A DNA stretch of 64,000 nucleotides from an uncultured bacterium (GTDB taxonomy: Bacteria > Planctomycetota > Phycisphaerae > Phycisphaerales > SM1A02). Shown one piece after another: positions 51,757 to 60,074 of the stretch (within the stretch, counting starts at the first letter, position 1; each line of letters opens with the position of its first letter). The stretch covers positions 1-64,000 of the forward strand of contig CAITDI010000011.1 of NCBI GenBank assembly GCA_903891095.1, read 5' to 3'. A program made the position numbers and the translations under genes. The notes under the pieces were generated by a model. It searched no databases. It worked only from the letters and a program-made list of their open reading frames with translations, and was not told the origin of the DNA.

Positions 51757-52840
51757 GCCCGCGCCCAACTACTCCGCCGATGAACGCGACCTCGACGGCG
51801 CGGGCATCGACGACGTCGCCGAGGCGCGGCGCCGCTGCGAGGCGTTTCGCAAGATCTTCGCGCGGCTCCGCAGCGAGGTCGGCAAGAGCCTCGTCGGCCA
51901 GCGCGAGGTCGTCGATCTCGCGCTCGTCACGCTCTTCGCCGACGGACATCTCCTCCTCGAAGGCGTGCCTGGCCTCGGCAAGACGCTCCTCGTGCGCTCG
52001 CTCGCGGCGGCGACGGGGCTCGGCTTCTCGCGCATCCAGTTCACGCCCGATGTGATGCCCGCCGACATCACGGGCACGAGCATCCTCGTCGAGGACGAGT
52101 CCGCGGGGCGCCGCTCGATCCAGTTCCGCCCAGGGCCGCTGTTCGCGCAGCTGGTCCTCGCCGACGAGATCAACCGCGCGAGCCCCAAGACGCAGTCCGC
52201 GCTCCTCGAGGCGATGCAGGAGCGCTCGGTCACGAGCGGCGGCGAGACGCGCCCGCTGGGGCGGCCGTTCTTCGTGATGGCGACGCAGAATCCGATCGAG
52301 CAGGAGGGCACGTTTCCGCTGCCCGAGGCGCAGCTCGACCGCTTCCTGCTCAAGGTCGATGTGCCGCCGCCCGACCGCGAGACGCTGCGCGAGGTGCTCG
52401 AGCGCACGACCAAGACCGAGCTCGTCATGCCGTCGCAGGTGCTCGACGCGCGCGCGATCATCGCCGCGCAGAAGCTCGCGCGCCGCATCCCGATGGCGCC
52501 CGAGGTCCAGGACTGGATCGTGCGCCTCGTGCTCGGCACGCATCCAGGCGGCGAGTTCTGCAGCGACGAGAACGCGCGGCTGATCAGGATCGGCGCGAGT
52601 CCGCGCGCGGCGCAGGCGATCGCCTCGTGCTCGCGCGTGGTCGCGCTCATGGCGGGTCGCTACGCGGTGAGCTTTGACGACGCGCGCAAGGTCGCGCGCG
52701 CCGCGCTGCGCCATCGCCTGCACCGGTCGTTCGAGGCCGAGGCCGAAGGCGTGTCGAACGACGAGATCGCGCGCCGCGTGATCGCCGCGACGCCGACGGA
52801 ATACGCGCGAATCGGCGCCGCGAAGGGCGGTGTCGCATGA
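51746..52840 (+). CDS. MoxR family AAA+ ATPase
   Basis: This is a MoxR-type AAA+ ATPase of 364 residues. Walker A is GVPGLGKT, Walker B is LVLADEINRASPKTQSALLEAM with sensor motif ATQNPIEQEGTFPLPEAQLDRF, and the C-terminal AAA lid is present. MoxR proteins act with vWA proteins as chaperones that assemble or mature metal-containing or membrane complexes, and here three vWA-type genes flank it. GTG at 51746 has GGAGG at 51736-51740 with a 5-nt gap. The ATG at 51731 in the same frame lacks a binding site, so GTG is preferred. It overlaps the upstream gene by 11 bp and its stop overlaps the next ATG. Confidence 0.93.
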   Translation: MAAEPAPNYSADERDLDGAGIDDVAEARRRCEAFRKIFARLRSEVGKSLVGQREVVDLALVTLFADGHLLLEGVPGLGKTLLVRSLAAATGLGFSRIQFTPDVMPADITGTSILVEDESAGRRSIQFRPGPLFAQLVLADEINRASPKTQSALLEAMQERSVTSGGETRPLGRPFFVMATQNPIEQEGTFPLPEAQLDRFLLKVDVPPPDRETLREVLERTTKTELVMPSQVLDARAIIAAQKLARRIPMAPEVQDWIVRLVLGTHPGGEFCSDENARLIRIGASPRAAQAIASCSRVVALMAGRYAVSFDDARKVARAALRHRLHRSFEAEAEGVSNDEIARRVIAATPTEYARIGAAKGGVA

Positions 52841-53778
52841 ACGCCGCAAACGCAGCCGGCGCCGGCAGCAGCAAGCCGCTCAAGAAGCTCGACGACCTCC
52901 TCGACTCGACGCTCATGGCCAAGCTCGACGCGATCGACGTCGTGAGCCGCAAGATCTTCTCGGGCAAGCTGCAGGGCGAGCGCCGCTCCAAGCGCCGCGG
53001 ACAGTCGATCGAGTTCGCCGACTACCGCCCGTATGTCCACGGCGACGACCTGCGCTTCGTCGACTGGAACATCTTCGGCCGCCTCGACAAGCTCTTCCTC
53101 AAGATGTTCCTCGAGGAGGAGGACCTCTCGCTCGTGATCGCGCTCGACACCAGCGCGTCGATGCGCGCGGGCAATCCCGATGCGTTCGACTACGCGCGCC
53201 GCGTGGCGATGGCGCTCGCGTACGTCGGCCTCACCAACCAGCACCGCGTGTCGCTCGTCGGGTTCTCGCAAGGCAGGATCGACCGCGCGTCGAACCTCCG
53301 CGGCCGCCGCAAGGCCGCCGATGTCGCGCAGTGGCTCCTCGCGCGCGAGCCCGAGGGGGCGTCGGGCTTCGAGGACGCGATGCGGCTTGTCGGCACCACG
53401 CGGCTCGGCCGCGGCATCATGGTGGTGCTGTCGGATTTCCTCTTCCACGAGGGCTTCGAGAAGGGGCTCGGCATGGTCGCGGGCCGCGGGTTCGACCTGT
53501 ACGCGCTGCAGGTGCTCGCGCCGCAGGTCGCCGATCCCGCGCGCGAAGGCGGCGTGTCGGGCGATCTCGTCCTCGTCGACAGCGAGACCGAGGCGGAGAC
53601 CGAGGTCACCGTCACGCCTGAACTCCTGCGGATCTACCGCGAGCGGCTCGACCGCCTGTGCGGCGCGCTGCGCGGCTACTGCACGCGGCGCGACATCGTG
53701 CACATGGTGGTCGAGACGTCGACGCCGGTCGACACGCTGATGCTGGAGTACTTGCGACGGCGGGGGTTGTTGCGATGA
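52837..53778 (+). CDS. DUF58 (vWA-like) protein
   Basis: This 313-residue DUF58 protein has the core motif ERRSKRRGQSIEFADYRPY followed by HGDDLRFVDWNIFGR, and a vWA-type MIDAS ALDTSASM. It has no membrane helix. DUF58 proteins are the regular partner of MoxR, and the ATGA overlaps with MoxR upstream and with the next vWA gene downstream show tight co-expression. The most likely role is as an adaptor presenting clients to MoxR. The N terminus has about 25 extra residues compared with the minimal domain. Confidence 0.9.
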   Translation: MNAANAAGAGSSKPLKKLDDLLDSTLMAKLDAIDVVSRKIFSGKLQGERRSKRRGQSIEFADYRPYVHGDDLRFVDWNIFGRLDKLFLKMFLEEEDLSLVIALDTSASMRAGNPDAFDYARRVAMALAYVGLTNQHRVSLVGFSQGRIDRASNLRGRRKAADVAQWLLAREPEGASGFEDAMRLVGTTRLGRGIMVVLSDFLFHEGFEKGLGMVAGRGFDLYALQVLAPQVADPAREGGVSGDLVLVDSETEAETEVTVTPELLRIYRERLDRLCGALRGYCTRRDIVHMVVETSTPVDTLMLEYLRRRGLLR

Positions 53779-55850
53779 GCGCGCCGGTACTCCTCGCCGT
53801 CCCATCGCTCCTCGCGGTCACATGGGTCACGCCCGTCGCCGGCGCCGTGCTCGGCGCGGCGATCCTCGCGCCGCTCGTCGCGCTGTGGTTCCTCAAGCTG
53901 CGCCGCAAGCGCCGTGTCGTGTCGAGCACGCTGCTCTGGACGCGCTCGCTCGCGGATCTCCGCGCGAACGCGCCGTTCCAGCGGATCCGATTCAGCTGGC
54001 TGCTGCTCCTGCAGATCCTCGCCGTCGCTGCGATCGCCATCGCGCTCGCGCAGCCCGAGGCGGAGGGCTTTGGCGCGAGCGGCGGACGCCACGTGCTCCT
54101 CATCGACCGCTCCGCGAGCATGAACGCGATCGAGACCGACGACGGCGCGGGCGGCAAGCTCGACAAGCCCGCCGCGCGCCTCGCGCAGGCCAAGCAGGCC
54201 GCGAAGGACCGCGTGCGCGCGCTCCTCGGCGGCGGCTGGTTCTCGAACAGCGGCGGCGATGTGATGGTCATCTCCTTCGGCGCGCGCGCCGAGGTGCGCG
54301 CGCCGTTTACCGACTCGATCGCCACGCTCGAGGCCGCGATCGACGCGATCCAGCCGACCGACGAATCGACGCGCCTCGACGAGGCCGTCGCGCTCGCCCG
54401 CGCGTTCACCACCAACCAGAACCGCAACGACAAGCGCGGCGAGATCACGCAGAACGCCGCCTCCGCCGAGCTGCCCACCATCGAGCTCTACTCCGACGGC
54501 CGCATCGCCGACCTCGGCAAGCTCGCGCTGCGCCCCGGCGAGACGATCGTCTACCACAAGGTCGGCGCGGCCTCGAACAACGCCGCGGTCGTCGCGATCA
54601 GCGCCGAGCGCCCGCCCGACGCGCCTGAGAAGGTGCAGGTCTTCGCCTCGGTCGTGAACCCGATGCCCGAGCCGCGCAGCGTCACGCTGCAGCTTGCGAT
54701 CAACGGCACGGTGCGCTCGATCCTCCCCAAGCCGATCGAGGTCGCGGCCGCGGTCGACCGCGACGGAACCTTCGTGCCCGGCCGCGCGCAGGTGACCTTC
54801 CGCCCGATCGACCAGCCGACCGACGCGTCGATCGAGGTCTCGATCGTCGAGGACGACGCGCTGCGCTCGGACGACGCCGCGATCGCCATCGTCCCGCCGC
54901 CCAAGCGACTCGCGGTGCTGCTCGTCGGCGAGGAGGGCTTCCTCCTCAAGACGCTCCTCGAGGGACTGCCGCTCGAGCGCTTCAACACGATGACCTCCGC
55001 CGAGTTCGACGCGCTGGTCGAGGCGAACGGCGCAGGCGCGTACGACGTGGTCGTCCTCGACGGCGTCGCGCCCAAGAAGCTCACGCCCGGCCGCTACCTC
55101 GCCTTCGGCGCCGCGCCGCCGGTCGACGGGCTCACCGCGTTCGGCACGCACGGCAGCGTGTACGCGCGCTCGGTGCGCGACGAGCATCCGCTGTTTCGTT
55201 CGGCGGGGCTCGACGAGCTCTTCGTGTCGAAGTCGGTCGCGGTGCAGGCGGACCGCAGCTTCCAGGTGCTCGCCGAGAGCGCCGAGGGTCCGCTGGTCGC
55301 GACGCTCGACCGCGCGGAGACGCATGTGGTGTACGTCGCGTTCGATCCGCTCGACTCGAACTGGCCGTTCCAGCGCTCGTTCGTGAACTTCGTCGCCAAC
55401 GCGATCGACTACCTCGGCCGCGCGGGCGACGCGATCGCGGGGCAGGGCGTCGCGCCCGGCGACGCGATCACGCTGCGCCTCCCGCAAGGCGTGCGCGACG
55501 CCGAGATCCTCGCGCCCGACGGCACGAAGGCCAAGATGGCCGTCGACGGCGAAGGCAACGCGTCATGGGGTCCCGCGATGCGCGCGGGGTTGTATCGGAT
55601 CAGTTTCAACGCGCCGGGTGGAAGTGGCGCGAGTGGCGGGGCGGAGCAGCGACTTGCGGCGGTGAACATCTCCGACGCGAACGAAGCGCGCATCGAGCCG
55701 CGCGCCGAGCTCGTCCTCGGCAACACGCAGGTGCAGGGCGTGAACATCGCCGCCACCCGCCGCGGCGCGATGTGGCCATGGGTGCTCGCGCTCGGCCTCC
55801 TCGTGGTCGTGGTCGAGTGGTGGTACTACCAGCGGCAGATTCGGGTGTAG
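53775..55850 (+). CDS. vWA domain membrane protein (BatA N-terminal type)
   Basis: This 691-residue protein has two N-terminal helices (about 18-40 and 73-92, the BatA-type anchor), then a vWA domain with the MIDAS motif LLIDRSASMN (about 109-118) and a probable Thr ligand in PTDESTRLDEA. Beta-rich domains follow, including a DUF-like region with LLVGEEGFLLKTLLEGLP. A C-terminal helix (WPWVLALGLLVVVVEWWYY) anchors the end, so the vWA domain probably lies outside the cytoplasm. It closes the BatA-like/MoxR/DUF58/vWA operon, starting with an ATGA overlap. After the stop at 55850 a 500-bp region consists of repeats. Confidence 0.88.
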   Translation: MSAPVLLAVPSLLAVTWVTPVAGAVLGAAILAPLVALWFLKLRRKRRVVSSTLLWTRSLADLRANAPFQRIRFSWLLLLQILAVAAIAIALAQPEAEGFGASGGRHVLLIDRSASMNAIETDDGAGGKLDKPAARLAQAKQAAKDRVRALLGGGWFSNSGGDVMVISFGARAEVRAPFTDSIATLEAAIDAIQPTDESTRLDEAVALARAFTTNQNRNDKRGEITQNAASAELPTIELYSDGRIADLGKLALRPGETIVYHKVGAASNNAAVVAISAERPPDAPEKVQVFASVVNPMPEPRSVTLQLAINGTVRSILPKPIEVAAAVDRDGTFVPGRAQVTFRPIDQPTDASIEVSIVEDDALRSDDAAIAIVPPPKRLAVLLVGEEGFLLKTLLEGLPLERFNTMTSAEFDALVEANGAGAYDVVVLDGVAPKKLTPGRYLAFGAAPPVDGLTAFGTHGSVYARSVRDEHPLFRSAGLDELFVSKSVAVQADRSFQVLAESAEGPLVATLDRAETHVVYVAFDPLDSNWPFQRSFVNFVANAIDYLGRAGDAIAGQGVAPGDAITLRLPQGVRDAEILAPDGTKAKMAVDGEGNASWGPAMRAGLYRISFNAPGGSGASGGAEQRLAAVNISDANEARIEPRAELVLGNTQVQGVNIAATRRGAMWPWVLALGLLVVVVEWWYYQRQIRV

Positions 55851-55867
55851 CGCGCGCCACGCGTTGT

Positions 55868-56003
55868 CGCCGCCCGAAGGGCGGTACGAACAACCGCGGT
55901 CCCCACGCCGACCGCCGCCCGAAGGGGCGGTACGAACAATCGTGGTCCCCACGCCGATCGCCGCCCGAAGGGCGGTACGAACAACCGTGGTCCCCACGCC
56001 GAC
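55868..56003 (+). repeat. 45-bp tandem repeat, three units
   Basis: Three units of 45-46 bp (55868, 55913, 55959) each begin CGCCGCCCGAAGGGCGG and continue TACGAACAAYCGYGGTCC then CCACGCCGA. A fourth start at 56004 runs into family B copy 3. A further single unit lies at 56140-56184 before family B copy 4. The hairpin CCGCCC-gaa-GGGCGG is in every unit. With the family B copies this accounts for most of the 500-bp gap 55851-56350. Confidence 0.8.
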
Positions 56004-56005
56004 CG

Positions 56006-56110
56006 CCGCCCGAAGGGCGGGTGCCACTTCCTGCAAAGCAGGTAGTGGTCGCCGCGCACACGAAGTCACACGGGTGCGGCGCGAAGCGCCGGTCCGACAT
56101 CACCAGTGAA
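56006..56110 (+). repeat. family B interspersed palindromic repeat, copy 3
   Basis: This copy starts with CCGCCCGAAGGGCGGGTGCC, then ACTTCCTGC-aaa-GCAGGTAGTGGTCGC and a GGCGC-gaa-GCGCC hairpin near 56089-56101. It matches copy 1 in order and sequence. The end is approximate. Confidence 0.75.
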
Positions 56111-56185
56111 CATCTCCTTCTGAACCCGCGCGGCGTCGATGGCCGCCCGAAGGGCGTTACGAACAACCGCGCGCCCCACGCCGAC

Positions 56186-56281
56186 CGCCGCCCGCAGGGC
56201 GGGTGCCACTTCCTGCAAAGCAGGTAGTGGTCGCCGTGCGCATGAAGTCACGCGGGTGCGGCGCGAAGCGGCGATCCGCTC
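56186..56281 (+). repeat. family B interspersed palindromic repeat, copy 4
   Basis: The same core as copy 3 (GTGCCACTTCCTGC-aaa-GCAGGTAGTGGTCGCC) is followed by a GTGCGGCGCGAAGCGGCG arm. It lies directly before the promoter of the BRCT gene. Confidence 0.75.
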
Positions 56282-56288
56282 CGATTGC

Positions 56289-56317
56289 TTGCGCCGCATG
56301 AAACCGCCCAGTAGTCT
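56289..56317 (+). promoter_or_regulatory. candidate promoter of the BRCT gene
   Basis: TTGCGC (56289-56294), a 17-bp spacer, TAGTCT (56312-56317). A leader of about 27 nt follows and contains AAGGAA before the ATG at 56351. This differs from the leaderless starts elsewhere in the window. Confidence 0.5.
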
Positions 56318-56350
56318 GCTCCGCCCTCAACAATCCGAGAAGGAATTGAA

Positions 56351-57235
56351 ATGGACCGTTCCTACTTCAAGTACACGACGAAGTCCCGGCTCGACAAGGC
56401 GATCAACTCGCTGCTCGGAATCGTGCAAGGGATCTCCATCGACGGCATGATCAACGACCGCGAGATGGCCTATCTGGCGAGCTGGATCGCCGAACACGGC
56501 GGCGGGGAGCAGCTGCATCCCTTTAGCGAGCTCCTGCCCGTTCTCCGCAATGCACTCGCTGACGGCAGGCTGGACGACGAGGAACGCGCGGACCTGAGGT
56601 GGATGTGCGACCAGTTTCGTTCAGCCGAGTTTTTCGACAAGGTCACAGGGGATCTGCAAAGGCTGCATTCGATGCTGGGTGGCGTCGGGGCGGACGGCGA
56701 GATTTCGGAAGAGGAACTCCGCCAACTCCGCGGCTGGCTCGAGGAGCACAGCCATCTTCAATCGTGCTGGCCGTATGACGAAGTTTCGTCAATCATCACG
56801 GGTGTCCTCGCGGACGGCCGGATCGACGAGACGGAGCACGAGTTGCTTCGCGCGTTCTTCGGTGATTTCACAGAGGCCTCTGATCGCAAGGTGCTAAGTG
56901 GATCTCTGGTAAGAATTCCTCAAGGGGTCGCCGGCATCTGCGCGGCGTGCCCGGAGGTTCGCTTCGCAGGCATGAAGTTCTGCTTCACCGGTGAATCATC
57001 GAGGTTCACGCGAGAGGAACTCTTCGCCACTGTCGAGCGACTCGGTGGAACGGTTGTCTCAGCCGTAAGCGGCAAGGTGAACTTCTTGGTCGTCGGTTCG
57101 GAGGGCAACCCTTGCTGGGCGTTTGCGTGCTACGGCCGCAAGGTCCAGAAGGCGCTCGAACTCCGCAAGGACGGTGCCCGCATCATGCTCGTGCACGAGA
57201 CCGACTTTCACGACGCAGTCGCGGATCACGGTTGA
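56351..57235 (+). CDS. TerB-like and BRCT domain protein
   Basis: This 294-residue cytoplasmic protein has two TerB-like helical repeats (about 10-85 and 95-180), each with an acidic ADGRLDDEE or ADGEISEEE turn, and a C-terminal BRCT domain (about 205-290). The BRCT signature is GMKFCFTGESSRFTREEL, then RLGGTVVSAVSGKVNFLVVG and KALELRKDGARIMLVHETDF. BRCT domains bind phosphoproteins or DNA ends. NAD-dependent ligase annotation by BRCT similarity would be wrong, as no adenylation domain exists. CAACPE before the BRCT may bind zinc together with a nearby Cys. It has its own promoter, uses an AAGGAA site, and is of lower GC than its neighbours. The DUF4041-T5orf172 gene follows by 45 bp. Confidence 0.82.
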   Translation: MDRSYFKYTTKSRLDKAINSLLGIVQGISIDGMINDREMAYLASWIAEHGGGEQLHPFSELLPVLRNALADGRLDDEERADLRWMCDQFRSAEFFDKVTGDLQRLHSMLGGVGADGEISEEELRQLRGWLEEHSHLQSCWPYDEVSSIITGVLADGRIDETEHELLRAFFGDFTEASDRKVLSGSLVRIPQGVAGICAACPEVRFAGMKFCFTGESSRFTREELFATVERLGGTVVSAVSGKVNFLVVGSEGNPCWAFACYGRKVQKALELRKDGARIMLVHETDFHDAVADHG

Positions 57236-57280
57236 TCTCAGATCAAGCTCAAGGCGCCTCGGCGACGAACGGACACCTCC

Positions 57281-58921
57281 ATGCAAACCACCACGATCCT
57301 CTTGCTTGCCATCATCGCCGCCTGCGCGTTGGCGATGGCCGTATTCGCAGTCCTCTGGTACACGGGCCGTGAGTGGCGAGCGACGGCGGAGCGCACGCTC
57401 GTAGACCGCGAGAGTCGGCTTCAGGCTTCGCTGCTGTCCGAGCAGCAACTCAATGCCCGCATCAAGAAGGCGACGGAAGCCCTCGAGGCGTTGCGGATCA
57501 CGAGTGCTGACGAGCGTCGCCAGGCCTCCGAACTCATCGAGCAATGGAAGGCGCGCTACGCGCGAATCGCCCACTGGGAAAGTGTCGAGGACTTTGCGGG
57601 AAAGGAGCGCGAACTAAAGGAGTCGGTCGCTGTCTTGGAGCGCGCGATCGAGGCGCTGCGAAACGTCGTCGAAGGTTACGGTTCTCGTTACGTGGTGCCG
57701 CCACAGTCTGTGCTCGACGAACTCGCGCGCGAGGCTGGCCACACCGAACCGGGCCAGCGCCTCAAGGAGGCTCGAGAGCGCTCCCGCCGCATGGTCCGCG
57801 ATCGCACCGCCGCGACCTGCGACTACACCGATGGAGCACGAGCCCAGCTCGCTGCGGATTTCGCGCTCGACGCGTTCAACGGCAAGGCCGATGCGATTCT
57901 CTCTGGCGTCAAGTCGGACAACATCGGAACCCTGCAGCAGAAGCTCAAGGACGCGTTCGTACTCGTCAATGAGCAAGGCGCCGCATTCCGGAACGCACGC
58001 ATTACCAAGGAGTACTTCGACGCGCGAATGCTCGAGCTCAAGTGGGCGGCAAAGGTGCAGCAGATCAAGCTGGACGAGCGGGAGGAGCAGCGGCGCGTCA
58101 AGGAGCGCATGCGCGAAGAAGCGAAGGCGCAGCGCGAGTTCGAGAAGGCGCAGCGCGATGCGAAGAAGAAGGAAGAGGCGATTGCTCGTGAACGCGAGCT
58201 GATCGAGCAAGCGCAGGCCAAGGCCGCCCGCGAGCAGCGCGAACTGTACGAGGCCAAGCTCCGCGACGAACTCGCGCGGGTCAGCGAGTCGCAGCGCGCC
58301 GCTGTCGAGGCTGAGTTCAGGACGAAGATGGCGGAGCAGGAAGCGTCCCAGCGAGCCGAGTACGAGGCTCGCCTCGCCGAGCAAGACGCAAAGCTGGCCG
58401 AAGCGCTTGCGCAGCGTGAACGCGCGAAGTCGATGGCGCAGCAGACGAAGCGCGGCACCGTGTACGTCATCTCGAACATCGGCTCATTCGGCGAGACCGT
58501 GTTCAAGATCGGGCAGACGCGGCGGCTCATTCCGATGGATCGCATCTGGGAACTCGGCGACGCGAGCGTGCCGTTTGACTTCGATGTGCACGCGCTCATC
58601 ACCACCGACGACGCGCCGGGGCTGGAAGGCATCCTTCACGAGCGGTTCGTGCTGGGTCAGGTCAACAAGATGAACTGGCGCAAGGAGTTCTTCCGCGTGG
58701 ATCTGACTGAGATCCGCAACGCCGTACAGGACATGGGGCTCGAGGCCGACTGGACCATGACCGCGGCGGCGCAGCAGTTCCGTGAGACTCAGGCGCTTGA
58801 AGAGCAATTCAAGCGGGATCCGGAACTGCGCGATCGATGGGTTCGAGAGCAGCGGGGCGAAGGCGCCCAGCGTGTAAGTACGGGCGTTGTCGAGGACGAA
58901 GAGGAATCCGATCAGGAGTGA
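57281..58921 (+). CDS. membrane-anchored DUF4041 and T5orf172 (GIY-YIG-like) protein
   Basis: This 546-residue protein has an N-terminal transmembrane helix (ILLLAIIAACALAMAVFAVLW). A coiled coil (about 30-110) precedes the DUF4041 domain (about 120-265, with YVVPPQSVLDELAREAG and AFNGKADAILSGVKSDN). A long charged helix (about 265-385, rich in EEAKAQREFEKA) leads to a C-terminal T5orf172/Mug113 domain (about 392-480, with GTVYVISNIGSFGETVFKIG and TRRLIPMDRIWELGDASVPF). T5orf172 belongs to the GIY-YIG nuclease superfamily and occurs in phages and mobile islands, often with DUF4041. The strings VYVISN and KIGQT fit its active region. Nuclease action on DNA is inferred. Its acidic tail ends DEEESDQE. 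It pairs with the BRCT protein upstream. Confidence 0.85.
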   Translation: MQTTTILLLAIIAACALAMAVFAVLWYTGREWRATAERTLVDRESRLQASLLSEQQLNARIKKATEALEALRITSADERRQASELIEQWKARYARIAHWESVEDFAGKERELKESVAVLERAIEALRNVVEGYGSRYVVPPQSVLDELAREAGHTEPGQRLKEARERSRRMVRDRTAATCDYTDGARAQLAADFALDAFNGKADAILSGVKSDNIGTLQQKLKDAFVLVNEQGAAFRNARITKEYFDARMLELKWAAKVQQIKLDEREEQRRVKERMREEAKAQREFEKAQRDAKKKEEAIARERELIEQAQAKAAREQRELYEAKLRDELARVSESQRAAVEAEFRTKMAEQEASQRAEYEARLAEQDAKLAEALAQRERAKSMAQQTKRGTVYVISNIGSFGETVFKIGQTRRLIPMDRIWELGDASVPFDFDVHALITTDDAPGLEGILHERFVLGQVNKMNWRKEFFRVDLTEIRNAVQDMGLEADWTMTAAAQQFRETQALEEQFKRDPELRDRWVREQRGEGAQRVSTGVVEDEEESDQE

Positions 58922-58952
58922 TGGCAGGAGTGATGGGTCGCGCCGGGCGCTC

Positions 58953-59582
58953 TCACTTCCCCCCCGCAATCTCCCTCAAAACCTCCTCATCAATCCCCAG
59001 ATACTCCCGCATGTGCTGCTCATACATCTCCTGATCGCGGTCCCGCGTGAAGTCCAGCCGCAGCTCGTTGATCACCTTCGTGCCCTGGCCGATCCACTGG
59101 CGCCACGTCTCCTGCGAGATGTTCTCCGCGATCCACGAGCCCACCGGCCCGCGCAGCGGCGGCGACGCCATCTTGGTCCCGGGCCGACCCGTGCGGCGGC
59201 ACACGAACGCACCCGCCTCGCGCAGGCGCTCCGCGGTCTCGGCCTCCTCGGCCATCAGCGGCGCCTTGCGGCCGATCGACTCGAGCAGCTTGCCCATCGC
59301 CTGCTGCGGCAGCCGGTCGCCCTTGCCCGCGGCGACGGCAAAGCCCTTCTCGAGCATCGCCACGGCCTTGTCCTCCCAGCCCGCCTTGATCATCGCCTCG
59401 CCGGCGAGCTGGTAGGCCTTGCTCATGTCGGCGTTGATCGCGATGCAGCGCTCGAGGCTCTGCGCGGCCTCCGCAAAGCGGCCGGTCTGGAGGTACGCGT
59501 TGCCGAGGCTGAAGTGCGCCATCTCGTTGGACGGATCGGCGGCGGCCATCTTCTCGAACTGTGCGATGCGGTCTGCGTTCAT
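58953..59582 (-). CDS. TPR protein with C-terminal YggX-like (Fe(2+)-trafficking) domain
   Basis: This 209-residue protein has one or two TPR-type repeats in the first 100 residues (NEMAHFSLGNAYLQTGRFAEAAQSLERCIA). The last 80 residues resemble YggX: a cysteine in AFVCRRTG, then GSWIAENISQETWRQWIG and QGTKVINELRLDFTRDRD, matching the YggX pattern ISxExWxxWxxxxTxxINE. YggX (about 90 residues alone) limits oxidative damage to iron-sulfur clusters. A TPR fusion is unusual and would give it protein-binding ability. The ATG at 59582 precedes the TPR. It is downstream of a zincin gene and pyrD on the same strand. Confidence 0.8.
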   Translation of the reverse strand: MNADRIAQFEKMAAADPSNEMAHFSLGNAYLQTGRFAEAAQSLERCIAINADMSKAYQLAGEAMIKAGWEDKAVAMLEKGFAVAAGKGDRLPQQAMGKLLESIGRKAPLMAEEAETAERLREAGAFVCRRTGRPGTKMASPPLRGPVGSWIAENISQETWRQWIGQGTKVINELRLDFTRDRDQEMYEQHMREYLGIDEEVLREIAGGK

Positions 59583-59653
59583 GGTGGGATCGTCTCGGTG
59601 CGTTGCCGTGCGGCGGGCTCGCCGCGGGGCGACCATCTTAGTAGGCGATCCGC

Positions 59654-60070
59654 TCAGGCGTATCCGAGCCCGTCGAGATCGTCCTCGTCGAGCCCAAAGT
59701 GGTGCCCGAGCTCGTGCAGCACGGTGATGCGGATCTCCTCGCGGATGCGCTCGACGCCGCCGAAGGGGCCGTCGTCGTCCTCGTCTTCCTCCCAGCCGCC
59801 CGCCATGTCCACCACGCCCTCGCGAAAGATCTGCACCACATCCGACGCATCGGGCCGCTCGACGCTGCGCTCGGTCAGCGCGACGCCCGTGTGCAGGCCG
59901 CAGAGGATCTCGTCCTCGTCGTCGATCCCGAGCTCCGCCAGCAGCTCGCGGCTCGGGCGATCCTCGAGCACGATCGGACACTCCTCGATCAGCCGATGGA
60001 TCCCCTCGGGCAGGCTCGCAAGGACCTCCTCGAACAGCTTGTCGAATCGTTCGCGTTCGGTCTTGCGCAT
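59654..60070 (-). CDS. metallopeptidase family protein (zincin, HExxH)
   Basis: This small cytoplasmic zincin has 138 residues. The zinc motif is LHELGHHFGLDEDDLDGLGYA, shown only in part; HELGHH supplies the two His and the catalytic Glu, and the downstream Asp in LDEDD is the expected third ligand. The pattern GVALTERSVERP and the acidic EEDEDDDGPFGG stretch are typical of the short 'metallopeptidase family' (Zincin_1) proteins found in many bacteria, with unknown substrate. The ATG at 60070 lies 4 bp after the pyrD stop, so the two are transcribed together. The acidic insert is longer than in most family members. Confidence 0.85.
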   Translation of the reverse strand: MRKTERERFDKLFEEVLASLPEGIHRLIEECPIVLEDRPSRELLAELGIDDEDEILCGLHTGVALTERSVERPDASDVVQIFREGVVDMAGGWEEDEDDDGPFGGVERIREEIRITVLHELGHHFGLDEDDLDGLGYA

Positions 60071-60074
60071 GGAG

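Noticed and set aside
55868-56241. Possible CRISPR array
   Set aside because: The 45-bp units are contiguous with no unique spacers, are themselves hairpin-rich, and no cas gene is present.
56351-57235. NAD-dependent DNA ligase
   Set aside because: Only a BRCT domain is shared; there is no adenylation, OB-fold or HhH region, and the length is 294 residues.
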